Positions 45,790-57,123 of a DNA stretch of 64,000 bases are shown here, in pieces. The position numbers were made by a program, and so were the translations under genes. The notes under the pieces were generated by a model. That model searched no databases. It worked only from the letters and a program-made list of their open reading frames with translations, and was not told the origin of the DNA. Origin of the DNA: Stramonita haemastoma (Eukaryota; Mollusca; Gastropoda; Neogastropoda; Muricidae); contig CM060323.1 of the NCBI GenBank assembly GCA_030674155.1, positions 1,036,586 through 1,100,585 on the forward strand. Reading direction: 5' to 3'. Within the stretch, counting starts at the first letter, position 1. The number at the start of each line of letters is the position of its first letter.

Positions 45790-45930
45790 AAACTTTTCCT
45801 CAGCCATAGCTCCGAGGTTTTCCGATGGTGAAGTTTGTGTGTATGCCACTGTTATTTCCCCACCATGACTGTAGCGGTATTCTGACTTCATGGATGATAA
45901 TTATCTAAACGTCACACCAGTAGTTGGGAT
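45790..45930 (-). mobile_element. SINE-3 tail fragment
   Basis: CAGCCATAGCTCCGAGGTTT, then GCGGTATTCTGACTTCATGG, matching the 3' part of SINE-3 (complement). Confidence 0.6.
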
Positions 45931-46169
45931 TTAATTGGTATATTCTCCCATATCGTGGGTATGCCGGGGAGGGGGGGGGTAGGGGGTAGGGCTGCCAGTA
46001 TAAAATCTTTATAGCATCACACCTTCGGGGAAATTGTGCTGGGTCTCCCTCTTTTCTATTCCTCTCATTGTCTCCCTTGTTCCGTTTTTGTTTTACCTGT
46101 CACTTCGTCTTTTTTTCTGCCTCCTTGGTCCATTCTCCATTTTTTTCAAAGAAAGGCTTAACGAAAAAA

Positions 46170-46290
46170 AATATCTCCTATGCCGAAGTCAGATGCGCGG
46201 GGCCTGACTTCTTGGGCCCTTTACGGCAGCACAACGCATTTTCACTCATGTGGCAGACAACAGGTGCTGTCTGAGCTTTTGAAGAATTTT
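46170..46290 (+). repeat. Dispersed repeat, copy 1
   Basis: Shares GGGCCTGACTT, ACGGCAGCACAACGCATTT and TGCTGTCTGAGCTTT with 63,383-63,481 in the same orientation. Confidence 0.75.
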
Positions 46291-46324
46291 GTTCTCACCC
46301 GGCTTACCCGAATGAATAGCTTAC

Positions 46325-46480
46325 TCTTTCAAAAAGCTAAACAGGCTCCAAAGTGTACACAAAATGTTACGTGGTATTTGCACAAGCACCCTCGGTTTAT
46401 AGTCTCATGGGAAGAACTTTTGAAGGATTAAGGTCAGTATCGATAACTCCAGGGGAAAAGATCCCTTGAACAGGTGTCTC
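46325..46480 (-). mobile_element. Decayed SINE central domain
   Basis: GTTTATAGTCTCATGGGAAG and ATAACTCCAGGGGAAAAGAT, the complement of the SINE-1/3 central domain and 5' body, strongly diverged. Confidence 0.55.
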
Positions 46481-46689
46481 CATAATGGCTCAAACTCGGG
46501 CTTGGTCCTCCCCCCACGTTATTCCAACTACTTTGCATTCAGTGGTGATGTGATGTCACTGCCCGTCACCTAAGAGGAAAAGCATCTCAATGTTGTCTAT
46601 GGGTTACATATGTGAACGTACCGTGCTTAGAACGCAAACCTCTTAAGTTAACTATTCACTTGTTGGTAGATGAAGATACACACGCACAT

Positions 46690-46926
46690 GCACGAGCGCG
46701 CGCGCGCGCGCGCGCACACACACACACATACACGCGCGCGCGCGCGCCCTTGTACACACTACTTTCTCTCCCTGCCTGTCTGTCTGTGTCTGTCTGTCGT
46801 CTGTCTGTCTGTCCCTCTCTCTCATGCGCGGGCGCTCTCCCACGACCGTATCAGGTATGGGATGCTTTTACCTTAACATATCAGATGCGTTCACAAAGTC
46901 AAACCCTAAAAACGCGCGCGCGCGCG

Positions 46927-46961
<35 letters not shown>

Positions 46962-46993
46962 GAGCGCACGCACTCTCTCTCTCTCTGAATATA

Positions 46994-47068
<75 letters not shown>

Positions 47069-47072
47069 GTGA
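46690..47072. repeat. (CG)n, (CA)n and (CT)n cluster
   Basis: Alternating CG runs (46,698-46,745 and 46,913-46,935) joined to CA runs, then (CT)n 46,999-47,068. Confidence 0.95.
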
Positions 47073-47302
47073 ATATATACCTATCTGCTTTCTTTAACCA
47101 TAAGTTGTCTTTTGTTGTTGTTGGTGGTGGTTTTGTGTTAGGGGTTGCTAATGGGGTTTATTTTGTTTGGTTTGTTATGGTTTTGGGTTGGGTGTTTTTT
47201 CTTTCGCTTTGGGGTATTTTTTGTTTGTTTTTGTTATAGTTCCTAATCCGGGCAGGGGCCGATGAAAAGAATGGGAATGTTTATCTGTAGCCCTTGAAAA
47301 AT

Positions 47303-47303
<1 letters not shown>

Positions 47304-47374
<71 letters not shown>

Positions 47375-47462
47375 TCTCCCTCTCTCTCCCTCCCTCCCTC
47401 CTCTCTCTCTCTCTCTTTCTCTATTCCTCTCCCCTCCTCCCCCCCCTCTCTCTCTCTCTCTT
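47304..47462. repeat. (CT)n microsatellite
   Basis: Pure (CT)n, then CCT-rich degenerate sequence. Confidence 0.97.
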
Positions 47463-47529
47463 CGATATTTTTCAAACGAAAGATGTTAAATGGGAAAAGC
47501 AAACGCATTGATACAGTATCCCCCCCCCC

Positions 47530-47810
47530 CCATTTCTCAGCTAAAGCTCCCAGGCTGGCTAATGGTAAGATTTTTGCATAAACGACCGTTTTTGATAACC
47601 ATTCAGATAGCTGCATTCCCACTTACAGGATAAAGTCTAAACACACTATTGTGTATGATTTTTTAAAATAGATATTTCTGTAGTTCTTACCGGTACAAAG
47701 GGGTCTACTCTTCCAAATTGTGGAACGGGTTTTGACGTGTTCACAAGATGTTCAACTCGTGTTCAGAAATGGAACTTCGGTTTATGGTCGAGAGCAGATT
47801 AGGGGAGCAA
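47530..47810 (-). mobile_element. SINE-3, head missing, diverged
   Basis: Complement of the tail (GCTAAAGCTCCCAGGCTGGC), then AGCTGCATTCCCACTTACAG, TACCGGTACAAAGGGGTCTA and the central domain complement (CTTCGGTTTATGGTC). Confidence 0.65.
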
Positions 47811-47879
47811 CACTTAATAGGCCACTCCCATCCCCTATAGTAGTCTTTTGTGTGTGTGTAAATTGGTTAATGTAGACTA

Positions 47880-48100
47880 TATACTGATATGTGTTCATGG
47901 TCTTGTCACCAGATCTTCGCGGTGATTGTGATCCTTCTCACCTGAGATCATGGAGACGACATCGCCACGATGTTGGAACACATGACCCTGAACTTGTCCA
48001 AGATCCCCATGACTAAAGTAGACAGATGTCAGACCTATGGGAGGGAAGGGTTTAGAATAGGGGAAAGGAGAAAGTGCCGCATCAAATCCCTGAAGGGCAG
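47880..48100 (+). other. Exon-like block with an in-frame stop
   Basis: ATGGTCTTGTCACCAG|ATCTTC is a fair acceptor and the block reads IFAVIVILLT, then TGA, then DHGDDIATMLEHMTLNLSKI in the same frame. I cannot support a gene here. Confidence 0.15.
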
Positions 48101-48748
48101 ACCAGTGCACAGCCTGGTTCCGTTGCCCGGGGATCTAGGACATAGATGTCACCCGTCTTCATCTTCCGCTGGGTTGAGCAGCAAAGTAGGTAGGAGTTTG
48201 GGGGCTTAAGTATCAGTGTGGCGTTTATATGACCTCCCATCTCTGCAACACTTCAGGGAGCAAAGGCAATAAGAGCAGGAGGGGCTGTGGTTCTTGGGGA
48301 CATTCGCTTGTCAACAGAGAACCGACAGTAGAAAGAGGTAGGGTTGCAGAGGATCCGAACATGCAACCCCGGTCTTGCACACTTTCCTGGCGTGTCTTTA
48401 CAGAGTATGATCTGTCAACGTGTGTGTGCTCAATGTCCACAAAAGTCACCCAGTCCTTCCTAGTTTCTAAGCTCGAATCAAACTTTGTCCCGGAAGTTTT
48501 CTGCAAGGCTCACTGACCACAGGGTTGAGTACTCCCGTCAGTATCCGATCAACCTTTTCCGCAGTGGTCACACAAAGGGAGCCCACCTAGAGTGGCGTGG
48601 AACACAGATTTGGGTGTCCTAAACCGGCACAGCCTGCCTACCCTCGCATACCGTGCTCACGAGGGGAAGGGACACCTCACGCCCCCAAACATTTTCTTAA
48701 AGCACTTCCCAGACCTTCTGGGTCTCTCCATTCTTGCTCTGAAGCCTC
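48101..48748. other. No gene seen
   Basis: GC-balanced sequence with overlapping short ORFs on both strands; none resembles a known family. Confidence 0.4.
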
Positions 48749-49223
48749 AGAAGTCTGGCATTGGTGTCGACAGTTGTCATGGGGATCGAATCGCAGTTCT
48801 GGGCATATCAAGAACTCACGAGCGTAAGTATGATTTTTTTCGCTCCTTGGACAGACTTACTTAACTTAATCCTCCTCGCTCCGGGTGGAGCAAAAGGCGC
48901 CAACAAGTCTCCTCCAGCCATCTCTGTCTTGGGCAAGCCAGCCAATCTCATTCCATGTTTTGCCCATTATTTTCATTTCTTCTTCTATAGTTCTCCTCCA
49001 TGTACCTAACGGCCTGCCCCTCTTCTTTTTCCCAGGTGGTGCCCATCTGAGTGCAGCATGTGGATGTCGGGTCTTGTTCATCCTGAGGACATGGCCCAGC
49101 CACCTCCATAGAAGTCTGGCATAGGTGTCAACAGTTGTCCTGGGGATCGAATCGCAGTTCTGGGCGTAACAATCACCATGCATATCAAGAACTCACAAGC
49201 GTAAGTATTTTTTTCGCTCCTTG
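48749..49223 (-). pseudogene. LINE C-terminal fragment within direct repeats
   Basis: On the minus strand, 49,110-48,870 reads WRWLGHVLRMNKTRHPHAAL, RWAPPGKKKRGRPLGTWRRT and WNEIGWLAQDRDGWRRLVGA, the common C-terminal block of LINE proteins, open in this stretch. It is bracketed by direct repeats of about 105 bp (48,749-48,855 and 49,108-49,223) that share GGGGATCGAATCGCAGTTCT. Confidence 0.8.
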
Positions 49224-49612
49224 GATAGAGGTCCGAGGTAAACCAATGGTGAGATTTTGTGTAGGCAAACCCTTTGCAATCCATTTAGCTGCATCTCGAC
49301 TTCGGGGATGTCTAAAGACAGCATTATGCATGCGTTTATTTTGTTTGAAGATTATAAATTTTAGCACGCGATGACCTACTCTGCCAAAAGGCTAAATGGG
49401 TTTTAACGTTTCCGAAGGATTTTCTGCGCGTGTCCACACGTGTGACCACGGTTTATAGTCGCATGCAAAGGCCTAGAAGGGAAGTAGTCAGTACTTGAGA
49501 TAACTTCAGGGAGAAAATGCCATTGAACAGGTACCTGGGTGGTGGCTCAACCCCAGGCCATCGGATCATAAGCACAATAGTTTAACCACCAGGCTATTGC
49601 GCCACACCAAAC
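49218..49612 (-). mobile_element. SINE-3, full length with tRNA-like head
   Basis: On the minus strand: A-box GCAATAGCCTGGTGGTTAAA, B-box GGGGTTGAGCC, TTTTCTCCCTGAAG, central domain GCGACTATAAACCGTGG, ATCCCCGAAGTCGAGATGCA and the tail toward GAGGTCCGAG... It shows that SINE-3 shares the central domain with SINE-1 but has a different 3' tail. Confidence 0.78.
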
Positions 49613-49847
49613 CATAGTCTTTTTTTTGTTTTTAAAATTGTCTTAGTGTTACTGTACAGAAGCTGTAGATTGATACTGACCAGGCTTTTTTACGCCATAA
49701 GCAGGCAAAGTTTATAGATCTTAAGGGTGCACATGTGATCTGAATACATGTGTCTACACGAATACATTTAAAGCATTGGCAAGTCTGCATCTTAATGTCA
49801 TAGAACAATGTAAAAGTGTACACCCTTTATTCATCGAGCGCTGTTGA

Positions 49848-50140
49848 GATTTTTTTTTTAACCTTCCTTGGTTAGAGCTCCGAGGTTCGCCAATAGTGAG
49901 ATTCTGCCTATGCGACCGACCGCTTTTACTGACCATTAAGGTAGCAGCATTCTGACTTCGGGGGTGGTGTCTAAATACCAAACCTGTGTGCATACGATTT
50001 TTTTTTAGATGTCATAGTTTCTACCGGCACAAAATAGTTTTTCTCTTCCAAATATCGGAACGGCTTTCTAACGTGTGGGCAAGTTTGGCGAGTTATCGCA
50101 CAAGCGGCACCAAAGAACTTTGGGGACAGTGGGGATAGTG
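49848..50140 (-). mobile_element. SINE-3, head-truncated
   Basis: Begins AACCTTCCTTGGTTAGAGCT and CCGAGGTTCGCCAATAGTGA (tail complement), GCAGCATTCTGACTTCGGGG, then GTTTCTACCGGCACAAAATA. Confidence 0.75.
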
Positions 50141-50227
50141 TTACTGCACAGATTGATCCTGTGACCTAAGCACTCTGAACTAGCTGTAACAAGAAACATG
50201 TCACCTAAGTCATCTTGCTTTTGGTGG

Positions 50228-50300
50228 ATAGGTATAGTGGTTACCTACCTGCTAGAAAGTGAAAAGTCCGATTCGATCCCCACTCTGCTGGAACTTTTTT
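50228..50300 (+). mobile_element. tRNA-like SINE head, orphan
   Basis: TAGGTATAGTGGTTACCTA (A-box-like) and GTCCGATTCGATCCCC (B-box-like) with SINE-like spacing. No family body follows directly. Confidence 0.4.
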
Positions 50301-50479
50301 CCCCCAGAGAACATTGATTTATTTTAAGAGATACTGAATTGATTTGTTTGAACATGCAAGCCGTCCAGATTGCTCAAGTTGCTTGTTGATGCTGTTTTCA
50401 GGAGTTCTGGCGCCAGACCAAAGTACCAAGCATCCCAGGACAACACCCCCAGCCCCAGGTTTTGGCTGCCAACACCCAG

Positions 50480-50850
50480 ACATCCCTTCAAGAGATGTTT
50501 CCCCTAGAATCAACATCAGTGCCGACTTCATTCCCCGAAAAGTCCATTAAATGACTATAAACCAAAGCCCCCCCCCCCCCCCCCCCAAAATCACCCCCCC
50601 CTCCTGCCGAAACGCAGAAACATCTTGCAGGCACGTTAAACAAACCCTTTCGAAAGCGTACGCCAGTGTGTGTTCCAGTGGGACAGAATGACATTTGAAA
50701 AAAAAAGCCTGCATCCAGGTGTTGTGTTCAGACATCATCCCCGCAGTGGGAATGTGGCTGCCTCAACGGTGAGCGAAAGGTCGCATTCGAAAATTTCACC
50801 ATTGGAGAACTTTCAGAGCTCAACCCAGGAACACAACAAAAAATCACCTG
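50480..50850 (+). mobile_element. SINE-3, with poly-C interruption
   Basis: AATCAACATCAGTGCCGACT, a central domain remnant (ATGACTATAAACCAAAGCC) broken by poly-C, GCATCCAGGTGTTGTGTTCA and the tail GAGAACTTTCAGAGCTCAAC. Confidence 0.7.
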
Positions 50851-51084
50851 CTGATATCTTTTTAACAAAAATTTGTTTTTTTAAATGAATCTTGTAAAAT
50901 AGTTGTAAGAACTGTTTCAACTATATTCTGTGGGACTGGTAAATGTTTTTTTTCGAAAGAAATCGAATGAAATAATAGTGTTTTTAAAGAGTATCAGCCC
51001 CTTGATAAGCACTATCAATGCTCTGGGTCTTTTTTTAAATTTTATTACATTAACTATTGTTTACCATTATTGGAAAATAGGTCT

Positions 51085-51140
51085 TTGTGTTCCATAACCT
51101 ATGTAGCCCTTGGGCAGCAAAAGTGTCAGACCTCGAAATA
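51085..51140 (-). mobile_element. SINE-4 3'-end scrap
   Basis: TGTTCCATAACCTATGTAGC and AAAAGTGTCAGACCTCG, the complement of the SINE-4 3' part. Confidence 0.55.
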
Positions 51141-51206
51141 TTTTTTAAAAGAGAAGCAAAGGAGCAATAGTATAGCCATTGTACTAAAAGATTGTACTAA
51201 AAAAAG

Positions 51207-51490
51207 TCATAAGAAGGGTCGCGAATGGTTAAGACGTTATCTTGCCATCAAGTAAACCATGAGGTTCTGGGTTCGATTCCCAGCCTAGCTCTTTGTTCCC
51301 ATTTTGAAGAAAAAAAAAGATCTGAATGCCGGAGTCCTTCAGATGAGACTATAAACTGAGACCCTGTGCGAACACACGCATAACATCTTGCACACACGTA
51401 AAAATCAGTTATGCTGTTCTTAAAAGTAGGTCCTAGTGCGCGGTAGGAGCGGATAAACTCTCCCAACATGCACACAGGGGGCGGGAGCGC
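51207..51490 (+). mobile_element. SINE-2, clear tRNA-like head, tail lost
   Basis: Head GGTCGCGAATGGTTAAGACG with a canonical B-box GGGTTCGATTCCCAG. Then GATGAGACTATAAACTGAGA, GGTCCTAGTGCGCGGTAGG and CATGCACACAGGGGG; the specific SINE-2 tail is replaced by (GT)n and poly-G. Confidence 0.83.
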
Positions 51491-51887
51491 ACGCAGGTGT
51501 GTGTGTGTGTGTGTGGGGGGGGGGGGGTGTCTGTCTGAATAAAATGGGTAGTTGTGTGGAGGAGACATTAGGTTGGAAGGAGAGGCGAGGAAAGGAAAGG
51601 GTGTTTACAGGGTATGGATGCATGTTTAAAGCAGTGGGGATAGAGAAAAAGATCTGGTTGATATAAATTTTTCTTACATGGTTTACTTTGGGCTCGAATG
51701 GTTTTTATTTTAAAGGGGTGCAACTTCTAAAAAAAGTGTCTCGGGTTTGAAATCAATTTGACCGGTGGCTTACAGACTCAAATTATTGGTAAACCGCGGA
51801 ACTCTAGCCAAGGAATAAACCAAAAGTGGACGGTAAAATCATGTTGCTGGAACTAGAGATTCCGATTTAAAGCTCCATGATAATACT

Positions 51888-52092
51888 GTGAGCTACGTAC
51901 CATTGTGTCTTTAGCTACTTACTGTTTGTCTATGTGCCTAGTGTGTCCATTTTTCTAACATTCAGACCAACCATTTGACAGACAACCTTTACCCGCTATT
52001 AATTCTTTTAACATTAACCTTTACACTAACCTCAACTCTAACCATGACCCCCCATGTGGACACAAAAGGCAGGTAGATACATAGTATATGGT
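51888..52092 (-). mobile_element. MITE-like foldback element, copy 2
   Basis: Ends AGCTACGTACCATTGTGTCT and CATGTGGACACAAAAGGCAG; inverted relative to 4,135-4,350. The interior (CTAACCTCAACTCTAACCAT) complements the TTAGGTTAGGGTTGG part of copy 1. Confidence 0.7.
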
Positions 52093-52173
52093 GACGACAC
52101 TTTTCTTCGTTGGCTGTATTGGCTAGAATGCAAAGTGCCTGGTCTTTTTCCATGCTGCTCCTCTGCAGGAGGT

Positions 52174-52230
52174 CTATGCCTTGCTGGCCTCAGCCGACAC
52201 ATTCCCACTACAGGGCAGGTCATTAAGAAC
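52174..52230 (+). CDS. Putative small exon
   Basis: Acceptor GCTCCTCTGCAG|GAGG, open as EVYALLASADTFPLQG, then GGCAG|GTCATT as a weak donor. Its phase 0 start would join the exon ending at 45,730. No family recognised. Confidence 0.25.
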
Positions 52231-53064
52231 TTTTCGAACGAGAAAAGATATGCTAGAAGAAAAAAACAACCGAGAATAGACACAGGAGAATAGACTGTGT
52301 CGGTAGGAAATAAGCAAGAGGATAGAGTCGAAGGGAAAGTCGGAAAGAAAGCGAAGGATAGAAAAGAGGAAATTTATTGCAGAGCGTTTCCAGAAAGTGG
52401 GGAAGCTCTTTAGACTGAAAGAGCCTCCCGGCATTTTCGGGGGAAGGGGTATGTTGACACAACGCGTGTACATTTTTTTCAGGGTCAGTAAGAGGAGGGA
52501 TGCTAGAATTTTAGGGAAAAGGCTAAGAGGAAGGGGGGAGGGCAGGGGGAGAGGTAAAGTGTTTTTCTACCAAGGGATGGGGAAACTTTTTAATGCATTT
52601 TAGAAAGTTTATTTAAAAACAAAAGTAGAGGGTGCCAGTTGTAGAATGCCCAACTATTTGGCGAGGGGGTGCATTTATTTTTTTAAAAAAAGATTTAAAA
52701 CAGAAATTGGGGAGGGAGGGGAGTACTGTTGTTATAAGGAATTATTGAATAATCATTGGAGCAATCACAGTGAGACTGCACTGCAGGAAATAGTTGTTAG
52801 TAAAGAATAGTAAGTATGTTCGAGTGTGTGTTTTCGGGCGTGTGTGTTTTAGCGTGTGTGTTGGGGTCAAGGTGTTAAAAAGAAAAAAATAGCCAAAGCG
52901 AAATAACATGAATATAAGTTATCCTGCTTGTAGCGGGATTTTATTAAAGAAAATTTGTTAAATTGCTGGATTTGCCGCTGTAAAAAACATTGACTTAAAA
53001 GAGCACTGTAAATTTGGAAAGGAGGTGAAGGAAGTAGTGAAGTGTCGGATTTAAAAGAATTGTC
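52231..53064. other. No gene seen
   Basis: Purine-rich plus strand, GGGG-containing. Nothing supported. Confidence 0.45.
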
Positions 53065-53150
53065 TCAATATGCTGGCCCCTGGAGAAGCTGAGGTTTCTG
53101 ATAACTATCTCCCCAACGACCACATAGGCTATGGGACACATTTACCTTTT
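53065..53150 (+). mobile_element. SINE-4 3'-end fragment
   Basis: CAATATGCTGGCCCCTGGAG, then AGGCTATGGGACACATTTAC. Confidence 0.75.
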
Positions 53151-54117
53151 TGTGAATTAGAAAAGGCATTGTACCGTTTATCCTTTTTATTTTTACTGGA
53201 TACGGTGCAAAAAAAATGTCAATGTTTCATTTTCTAATATTGTAAGATAGTCGCAACTTGTATTAGTATGTCCTGTTACCTTATTTCCTTCTTTCCTTTT
53301 GCTTTGCCATAGGTCAGGGACATGTCCACTACCCAGGTCATACATGTAGCACTCCCAGCCCATTAGACTACTCCATCTGCATCTCTCCCAGCAGTTTTTG
53401 ATTACCATTTTCAACTCAAATAAACTTAATCTCTATCACAGTCCTTATGTTTTCTTTTTTTTTTCATTTCCCCCTCAAAATGGAAAAAAAAGGAGCAACA
53501 GGTTGGAGATCCCAGATTGTAATTAAACAAAACAAAGGCCTAAAAATAACAGATAAACTGAAAACAAAATAACGAAAGAATAAATAACTGGAGACAAAGG
53601 GGGGTTGGAGACATCACAAGTTTATTATTATTTTTTTTTAATTAGCAAGACTGGAGTAAAGGACTTAACTTTGATCAGTGCTCATTGCTGCGTGATTTCT
53701 GGTCTGCTTCCTGGCATTGGTTCAACCTTTGTATTGTGCTATCTGTTATAAATGCCCGCTTTTCTGAAAGCATGAAGCTCCTCCTGAATGTCTTTAGCAA
53801 AATTCCAATACAGGAAATGTGAAATACTGTACTCTTGCGAAAATACAACGCGGCACAGTTTTTGATGGGCTTTTTTTTGGTTTTTTTGTAATCAGCCTGT
53901 CTTCTTGCTTTTACTTTTCTAGTCTCGGTCATACCTGGTTTGTGTAAAATTAGAAAATATTAGCATGTGTGATTTGTTTAATCAATAGGTGATAGTAAAC
54001 TGTTTACAAGTAGTTGTACGAAACAGTTGACTCTATTTCAAGTTAAAATTATTTAGATTTTTGTGTGTGTGCTTTAAACCGATTTGGCAAAGATAAACGT
54101 GAATTTTACACAGAAAT
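53151..54117. other. No gene seen
   Basis: A/T-rich. GCCATAG|GTCAGG near 53,312 is an isolated acceptor-like site. Confidence 0.4.
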
Positions 54118-54222
54118 TGTATTTTATTTATTTGTTTTTATTTTTGGTATATCGAGCTGAGGCTAATGGAATAGGTACTTGTGTGCTTTTTTTTTAACAT
54201 CCAGTCCCCGTGTTTGTATGGA
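54118..54222 (-). mobile_element. SINE-1 3'-end scrap
   Basis: TTTTTGGTATATCGAGCTGA, then ACTTGTGTGC and ACATCCAGTCCCCGTGTTTG. Confidence 0.72.
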
Positions 54223-54559
54223 AATCTATGACAGTTTTTCATAGTATCTGTATCTATTTTTAAATTCAGTAAGTGCCTCCGCTTTGTTTGCTGCCCCTTC
54301 CCCCCTATGTTATATCCTTCCAGGGTCAACAGTAGAGTTGCCCGAGTTATACAGAGAATATTTCTGCCGAGTTTCAGAAGCATTCTTTTAAACTGTATTG
54401 ACCATGAAGCTGTTTTTCAAATAATTTTACTCCTGTGAAAACGTGAACTGAAACCCCCATTTATCAGTAGCATGTTAGACGTTTTGCTTTTGGGGTTGCA
54501 AGTTTTTTCAATGATTTCCTTGCTTTGTTAGTACACTTCGTTAAAAACTGCTTTATTCT

Positions 54560-57007
54560 GCTTCATTCATCGATTATATAAAAGAGCACTAAAACTTGTC
54601 CTACTAAAGTCAAGCTCCCTAACCATCAATGATTATAAGCAAACAAATATTCTTACATTTCAAAACAGACTTTATTTCAATAAAGCTCTATTTGTACAAA
54701 AAGTTGTCAATGGAAATGCCCCTCCCAAGATCACCAATAGATTCAAAATTTGTGAGCACAGGCATAACCATCTACTAACATTTCCAAGACCCAGAAACAA
54801 TCTTTACTAAACAAGCTTCTTATATTCAGGTAGTGATTTATGGAACAAGCTCCCAAAACGTTTAAAATGTATCAAAAATAAAAATCAGTTAAAAAATCGG
54901 TTAAAAAATCACCTATGCCCTTATGCAAAAATGTTTAAGAACTAAACATGAATCCAATCAACCATATTTAGATTAGATTAAAGATAATTGGCACTCTCTG
55001 CTCACCCTAAAAATCTTTCACGTGTGGTTTATTGTGACAGAAAAATCTACACTTTGCTTTTACAATATATTATATGTATGTGGAAGGGGGAAAAGGAGGA
55101 GAAAGGTTGGGTTTTTGGGGGGTTAAATTAAAAAAAAAAAATGAACAGGATAGGGTATAAGTGATGTATGTAAACACGTGTATATTCTGCAAATTCAAAA
55201 GGAGAAAACCAAATCACTGATCTCATGACTAGATTGGAGACATTTTTTTAATGCATTTTCTCTTACCCAGTTCAGTAGTTTCAGTATAAACGGTTTTTGA
55301 ATTTTTTTTTCCTTCTAATATATAAAGTATGAACTAAAGTATGGAGATATTGTGATCGACATAAGTTGCTTATTGACATTTCATGGATTCTTTCTTAAGT
55401 CTAAAATAATGGTATTGGTGACATTGTAACTGATATAAGCTGTTTGTTTGAAACTAGATGGTTTTTAAAAAACTTTAAATGTGTGCATGTGGGTATGAGC
55501 ACAGTGCCCTGTGGTTTGGTTTGTTGTTTTTGGGGGGTTTAATTAAAAAAAAAAAAATTATGAACAGGATAGGGTATAAGTGATGTATGTAAACACGTGT
55601 ATATTCTGCAAATTCAAAAGGAGAAAACCAAACCAATGATCTGATGACTAGATTTTTTAATGCAGTTTTTCTTACCCAGTACAGTAGTTTCAGTATAAAC
55701 GGTTTTCGATTTTTTTTTCTTTTCTTTTTTTCCTTCTAATATATAAAGTATGAACTAAAGTATGGAGATATTGTGATCCACATAAGTTGCTTATTGACAT
55801 TTCATGGATTCTTTTTTTAAGTCTTAAATAATGGTATTGGTGACATTGTAACTGATATGATATAAGCTGTTTGTTTGACACTATATGATTTTTAAAACTT
55901 TTAAATGTGTGCATGGCGTAGGTTGTTTATTTCCCCTCAGTGGTGATGGGTATTTTCATATGGTATTGTTGCGTTTGTTGTTTTTTTCTTTTTTCCCTTC
56001 TAATATATAAAGTATGAACTAAAGTATGGAGATATTGTGATCCACATAAGTTGCTTATTGACATTTCATGGATTTTTTTTTAAAAAGTCTTAAATAATGG
56101 TATTGGTGACATTGTAACTGATATAAGCTGTTTGTTTGAAACTAGGTTTTTTAAAAACTTTAAATGTGTGCATGCCCTTACGCATGTGCGCCGCCGTGTG
56201 GTTTGGTTTGTTTTTGTTTGTCTGTTTTTTTGTTTGTTTGATTGTATGTTTGTTAGTGTATGTTATTTCCTCTCAGTGATGATGGGTATAATCATATGGT
56301 ATTGTTGTGTTTGTTGTTTTTTCCTTTTCTTCCTTCTAATATATAAAGTATCAACTGAAGTATAAAGATATCGTAATCTGACATAAATTGCTTATTGATA
56401 TTTCATGGATTCTTTTTTTCAGTCTTAAATAATGGTTTCTGGTGACATTGTAACTGATATAAGTTGTTTTTTGACACTATGATTAAAAAAACCCCTTTAA
56501 ATGTGTATGTGCGTACGTGTATACGTGCTGAGTGGACGAGCTGAGTGGACCAGCGGGGAACCCGTGTGTGGGTGCGTGTGTGTGCATGTGTGTGTGACTT
56601 TTGAGTGGGATTTTTTCCAGTTGTTTTTTTTTGTTATTGTTGTTGCTTGTATTACCTATAGGCATATTTTATTAAGGCTGTTGAAATCATGTTAGCTAAT
56701 TAATGTTGGTGAATTTTTTCCCTTTTCCTTCTTTTTTCGGTTTTTTTTGCGTTATTGTTGTTGCTTGTATTACCTATAGGCATATTTTATTAAGGCTGTT
56801 GAAATCATATTAGCTAATCAATGTTGGTGAATTTTTTTCCTTTTTCTTTCTTTTTATGTTTGTTTGTTAGGGATTTTCTGCTTTGTTTTTTGTTGGTTTT
56901 TGTTTGTTTGTGTTTTGTTTTTCTTTAGATAGATGGCTTGATGAAAAAAAGCAAATCGATGCTTATTCAATGTACCATCTGGAAATATAAATTTGATTTG
57001 ATTTGAT
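54560..57007 (+). mobile_element. LINE-2 3' region, copy A
   Basis: Begins within the RT C-terminus: YKRALKLVLLKSSSLTINDY, TNILTFQNRLYFNKALFVQK, LLTFPRPRNNLY, a stop (TAA where copy B has AAA), then TSFLYSGSDLWNKLPKRLKC, ending at a stop near 54,945. The rest is about 2 kb of 3' UTR with four internal monomers starting TTCTAATATATAAAGTATGA (near 55,316, 55,735, 56,000 and 56,335), two copies of a block starting GAACAGGATAGGGTATAAGT (near 55,144 and 55,563), and a 118-bp duplication at 56,633-56,850. The 3' end is GATGAAAAAAAGCAAATCGA, TGCTTATTC and an (ATTTG)n tail. Confidence 0.85.
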
Positions 57008-57123
57008 TCTAACCCAGTTAAGCTTGTTCTAGAATTCCAACTAGAAATATACGAAGGTGTAAAAAATGTTTACCTTATTTGATTACCTATAATTATTATT
57101 TGTGATGATGAAGATAATGCATG

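Noticed and set aside
47970..48209. 79-residue ORF (MLEHMTLNLSK...) as a gene
   Set aside because: Overlapping ORFs on the other strand are equally long, and there is no splice or family support.
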